DNA from: Stomoxys calcitrans
Lineage: Eukaryota > Arthropoda > Insecta > Diptera > Muscidae
Direction of reading: 5' to 3'
NCBI RefSeq assembly: GCF_963082655.1
Contig: NC_081554.1
Span: forward strand, 191,796,206 to 191,860,205
DNA length: 64,000 nucleotides
Part shown: one piece after another, positions 61,801 through 64,000 of the stretch
How positions within the stretch are numbered: the stretch's first letter is position 1
How the letters are laid out: each line of letters begins with the position of its first letter
The notes under the pieces: model-generated
Database searches by the model: none
Told to the model about the DNA's origin: nothing
The model's input: the letters and a program-made list of their open reading frames with translations, nothing else
Position numbers and translations under genes: made by a program

Positions 61801-63991
61801 AACTGGTGAACAAAAAGTACCGTTTGAAGAGAACTAGTTCAGTTCGCTCATTTCAGAGTTCCAAGCAAATGAAATAGTTCTTTCGAACTTACTTTCTCTT
61901 CTCTCTTTGAAAAAGATCATAACCAATTTTTTTCCTTTAAAACTTTCTCCCGTCTCGCTCTTTCTTATTCTTAACTTCCTTTCCATTTTTATTACCCCTC
62001 CCAAAAAACTCACCTCTGACCATTCCGAATAGTGCCATTTGGGTCCACAGAAAGCATTATCTTTTGTTGCACATATGGTTGCCTCAACGGGTTTAGTCTT
62101 GGGATCGCATTGCTTCATATCCACCACAAAACCATCCATGACACATAGAATCATGCGTGTGCGGCGACGATTCATACAATCACCAGCACACTTACTCCAA
62201 TCCGAAGCGAACCACATGCCACGACGGCAAGATTTGGAATGATTTGTGCAGGTTCTTTTGGGCTCGGGTTGGGTGAGAGGATCACAGGGATCCACATAGG
62301 GGGCAGTGCGATCACAATGTATGGTGCGATGTTCATAATTGTAAATGCAATCACGGGTGCACTGATGGTTCCAGTCAGACATAAGCCAGACGCCAGCCTT
62401 ATCTTCACGATAGTTGCGCTTTAAAGAGGTGGAAAGACTGGTGTTGGAATGGGTATGGCGTTTGCCTGAAAAGTGAAGTTTTGAGATGTTAAAATGCTTT
62501 TTTTTTTGTTTCGTTTTCTCGACTTACTCAACACATTCCTTATGGTGGTGGGTGATCCTATGACTCTAGCATACATTTGACTTGATTTCTCTACATTGCG
62601 TGCATATATCTTGGGTTTCTTGCAATTACATCTTTCCATGGCCGCCGGTCTGGCTTCCTCACATTTTTCCTCATCCATTTGAACATGGGTACCATTTATA
62701 TTCTCCTGATAACAAAAGACCTCTCGCCTTTTATAGCCTTCTGTAAAACCTCCCACACATTCACATTCTCCAAATTCTCCCAACTTCCAATAGGGTGGAC
62801 ACAAGCCATGACTACATTGATAGATGGTGGGTAGAAAAGTTTCCTTTTCCAAATTTGCACAACGTTTTGGCGAGTAATAACGTTTGACAGTTTCCTTGCT
62901 ATCCGTTTCTCGAGTGCATCTGAAGATGGGCGATTGTTTGCCGGGACCACAGGTACGGCTGCAAGGTCCAAATCCTAACAATTCCCAGGCATATTTACGC
63001 TTGCGTTTTTCCTTGGCTCTGGATTCATAAGGACTCTTGACAGAGTTTTCTTCGATTTCGTCTAAAGGTTGACCCAATTCATTCCATTGACTTTGCAATT
63101 CCTCGGGTTCGGTAATGGTGGCCGAGGGTACAGGCAAAAGGTAGGAATATTGAATGCCGGGATTCAATTCAGAAACCATTAGCTAGAAAAAGAACAATGA
63201 ACAAAAAAGATAAGTAAGGATATGCTGTTATACAGGATACGCCTTTATACAGGGTTTTCTGTTATACAGGTTATGCTGTTATACAGGATATGCTATTATT
63301 CAGGATATGTTTTTAAAGAATAACTTGAGGATTGTTCTATGAACTTGGTCTCTATTGGACTGGAAGCGAAACAAATACAGTCCTTTGGTTATTTTATAAT
63401 ATTTACCATCAAAACGACAGGACTATTCAAAGGTCCCTTGGCCTTTATCATACTGGCCTCCTTGTTATAATCGTAGGTATCATCATTATATTCAAAGAAG
63501 CCACCTTCCGAGGGGCGGTTATTACCATTCACTATGTATTTGTCATCCTTGGTCTTTAAAGCTTTGGCATGAGAGATAGTGAGAAATAAGAGAGTGAGAG
63601 AGAGAGAGAAAAGAGCGATTTTTAAGAAACAACTCTACAAGTTGTTGTAATAGGCAGTTTCTATTAAGACTTACCTATCAGATTATTGCTTTTTGCCATA
63701 GCATGTATGGTCAAATTCATAGCTCCCGCCGGTATAGTGGTGATATAGTTATAGCCATGTGTCAATTTTGATTGTGAGAAAATCTCATTGACTTTCCGAC
63801 ACAAAATTGAGCCACATCTCTCCTGAGTGTCTTTGGTGGTGGATGGACGTATGGCTCCCGTACTATGGACAGCCTAAAAGTGATAAAAAAATCAAAAAAA
63901 AAGTTTAAATAAAATTACTAAAAATAAGGAATTTTTTACTGTTTAATTTATATAAACTTACCAATAGAAAGAAAATACAAAATTTCCACAT
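58396..63991 (-). CDS. Secreted ADAMTS-like protein (spacer, five TSP1 repeats, PLAC), seven exons, 684 aa
   Basis: Joining 63962-63991, 63675-63873, 63407-63561, 62528-63182, 62014-62465, 58910-59060 and 58396-58808 on the minus strand gives 2055 nt with every junction GT-AG and in phase. Residues 1-16 form a hydrophobic signal peptide (MWKFCIFFLLAVHS). Residues about 30-165 match the ADAMTS spacer-1 domain (GYNYITTIPAGAMNLTI at 50-66). Five thrombospondin type-1 repeats follow (about 192-256, 259-316, 371-426, 429-486, 489-547). A His-rich then acidic linker leads to a PLAC domain with six cysteines (651, 658, 667, 676, 677, 680). No metalloprotease domain is present, so this is ADAMTS-like and presumably an extracellular-matrix protein. 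Drosophila relatives would be lonely heart or nolo; I cannot choose between them. There is no TSP1 or Cys-rich module before the spacer, which is unusual. An alternative promoter or upstream exons could lie beyond 64000. N-glycosylation sequons include N63 and N291. Confidence 0.9.
58910..59060 (-). CDS. ADAMTS-like gene, exon 6 (rest of TSP1 repeat 5)
   Basis: Residues 498-547, beginning CSRSCGEGVQRRYAKC, which completes the CSxxCG core of the repeat opened at the end of exon 5. Acceptor CCTTTAG at 59061, donor GTAAAG at 58904-58909, phase 1. It is separated from exon 5 by the 2953-bp repeat-filled intron 5. Confidence 0.9.
59105..61617 (-). mobile_element. DINE-1-like element inside intron 5
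   Basis: The left end ACAAGTAGGAGCG with a degraded hairpin is the 3' terminus; the right end ACCCCCATCCTATAGTAAAG is the 5' terminus in reverse complement. Between them about twelve internal units of about 153 bp each carry TATATGGCAGCTATATCAGG and AGAGGCTCAAGAAGTCAAGA. It lies in the same strand sense as the host gene. Confidence 0.8.
59317..59716 (+). mobile_element. Retroelement 3' fragment with CAA-rich tail, inserted in the intronic DINE element
   Basis: 400 bp of non-DINE, higher-GC sequence ends in ACAACAACAAC and is bracketed by ATAAACC at 59310-59316 and 59717-59723, a probable 7-bp target duplication. A 75-codon frame lies at 59331-59558 but has no motif I recognise. The simple-repeat tail suggests a LINE- or SINE-type 3' end. 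Confidence 0.55.
62014..62465 (-). CDS. ADAMTS-like gene, exon 5 (TSP1 repeats 3, 4 and start of 5)
   Basis: Residues 347-497. Repeats 3 and 4 begin VWLMSDWNHQC and MWFASDWSKC; both keep the aromatic-rich start and cysteine spacing of ADAMTS-type TSP1 repeats. The exon ends inside repeat 5 (WHYSEWSE) at a GTGAGT donor, phase 0. The open frame continues past the donor for about 60 codons, but that continuation loses the TSP1 pattern and exon 6 restores it, so the splice is preferred. Confidence 0.92.
62528..63182 (-). CDS. ADAMTS-like gene, exon 4 (end of spacer, TSP1 repeats 1 and 2)
   Basis: Residues 129-346. The spacer ends around PGIQYSYLLPVP. A very basic stretch (RAKEKRKRK, residues 183-191) precedes TSP1 repeat 1 (WELLGFGPCSRTCGPGKQ), and repeat 2 starts at YWKLGEFGECE. 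The basic run resembles a proprotein-convertase site; that is inference. NGT at residue 291 is a glycosylation sequon. Acceptor TTTTTCTAG, donor GTAAGT, phase 1; intron 4 is only 62 bp. Confidence 0.92.
63407..63561 (-). CDS. ADAMTS-like gene, exon 3 (spacer-1 middle part)
   Basis: Residues 77-128, including YIVNGNNRPSEGGFF and IKAKGPLNSPVVLM; the GPL-P block is typical of the spacer-1 fold. The acceptor is CCAAAG|CT and the donor GTAAAT, phase 0. Intron 3 (63183-63406) holds a short degenerate minisatellite built on GTTATACAGGATATGCT at about 63222-63310. Confidence 0.87.
63675..63873 (-). CDS. ADAMTS-like gene, exon 2 (spacer-1 N-terminal part)
   Basis: Residues 11-76. The acceptor is CTTTTAG at 63874, the donor GTAAGT at 63669-63674, phase 1. 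It carries two cysteines (30, 35) and the spacer-1 hallmark GYNYITTIPAGAMNLTI. Intron 2 (63562-63674, 113 bp) contains a (GA)n-rich tract on the plus strand. Confidence 0.88.
63962..63991 (-). CDS. ADAMTS-like gene, exon 1 (start codon and signal peptide)
   Basis: Ten codons from ATG (63989-63991) read MWKFCIFFLL and end in a GTAAGT donor at 63956-63961, phase 0. The hydrophobic run continues into exon 2 (AVHSTGA), making a credible signal peptide; that is why this ATG is chosen. Only nine bases lie upstream in the window, so promoter and 5' UTR are not visible. Intron 1 is 88 bp (63874-63961). Confidence 0.8.
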
Positions 63992-64000
63992 ATTGTAGCT

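Larger units (their letters stand above)
59061..62013 (-). other. Intron 5 of the ADAMTS-like gene, filled with mobile DNA
   Basis: 2953 bp between GTGAGT and TTTAG. From about 59105 to 61617 it is a DINE-1-like element (3' hairpin end at the left, 5' end at 61617) that carries a 400-bp retroelement insertion. The remainder (61618-62013) is AT-rich single-copy-looking sequence. I see no further TSP1-like exon in it. Confidence 0.8.

Noticed and set aside
61834..62013. Continuation of the exon 5 frame past the donor
   Set aside because: The TSP1 pattern stops at GTGAGT and is restored by exon 6, so this is intron read-through.

Overview
This window looks like intergenic and intronic DNA from a repeat-rich dipteran nuclear genome, most likely a muscoid or calyptrate fly. 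The basis is the abundant DINE-1/INE-1-like interspersed elements, Tc1/mariner MITEs, LINE remnants and GT-AG introns of 60-225 bp beside one large one. It is AT-rich, and almost every open frame elsewhere in the window is a by-product of repeats.

The only host gene I can support is on the minus strand at the right edge (58396-63991). It is a seven-exon secreted ADAMTS-like protein. All exon phases agree and give 684 codons without a break: signal peptide, ADAMTS spacer-1 domain, five thrombospondin type-1 repeats, an acidic linker and a C-terminal six-cysteine PLAC domain. Its 2.95-kb fifth intron is filled by a DINE-1-like element carrying a retroelement insertion. A degenerate TCA-rich satellite (57290-58330) begins about 65 bp downstream of the stop codon.

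The rest is layered mobile DNA. (1) About twenty DINE-1-like elements in both orientations share a 5' end reading TATACCCTCCACCATAGG, a conserved core (TATATATTCTTGATC, then GATCTAGCCATGTCCGTCCG), an internal ladder of about 152-153 bp units, and a 3' hairpin (TTCGGCC-GGCCGAA) followed by TTTTACTTG. (2) A separate ladder of about 131 bp occupies 30.55-34.1 kb, with fragments at 0-0.07 and 1.1-1.6 kb. (3) LINE remnants lie at 5.8-9.9, 26.2, 29.6, 42.9-44.7 and 56.6-56.9 kb. (4) Four TA-flanked MITEs with 32-bp inverted ends. (5) Broken Tc1/mariner-type transposases at 30.3 and 36.0-36.7 kb, plus a palindromic derivative at 44959-45555. (6) tRNA-derived SINE copies at 29.3 and 35.7 kb. (7) A 330-bp (TTTTA)n array at 40.65 kb.

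The order of several insertions can be read directly. At 4970-10070 a DINE element was split by a 5'-truncated LINE with a 14-bp target duplication, and that LINE later received another DINE element and a MITE. Between the mobile blocks are AT-rich stretches in which I see no supported gene. Family names come from recognised motifs and structure, not from database searches.
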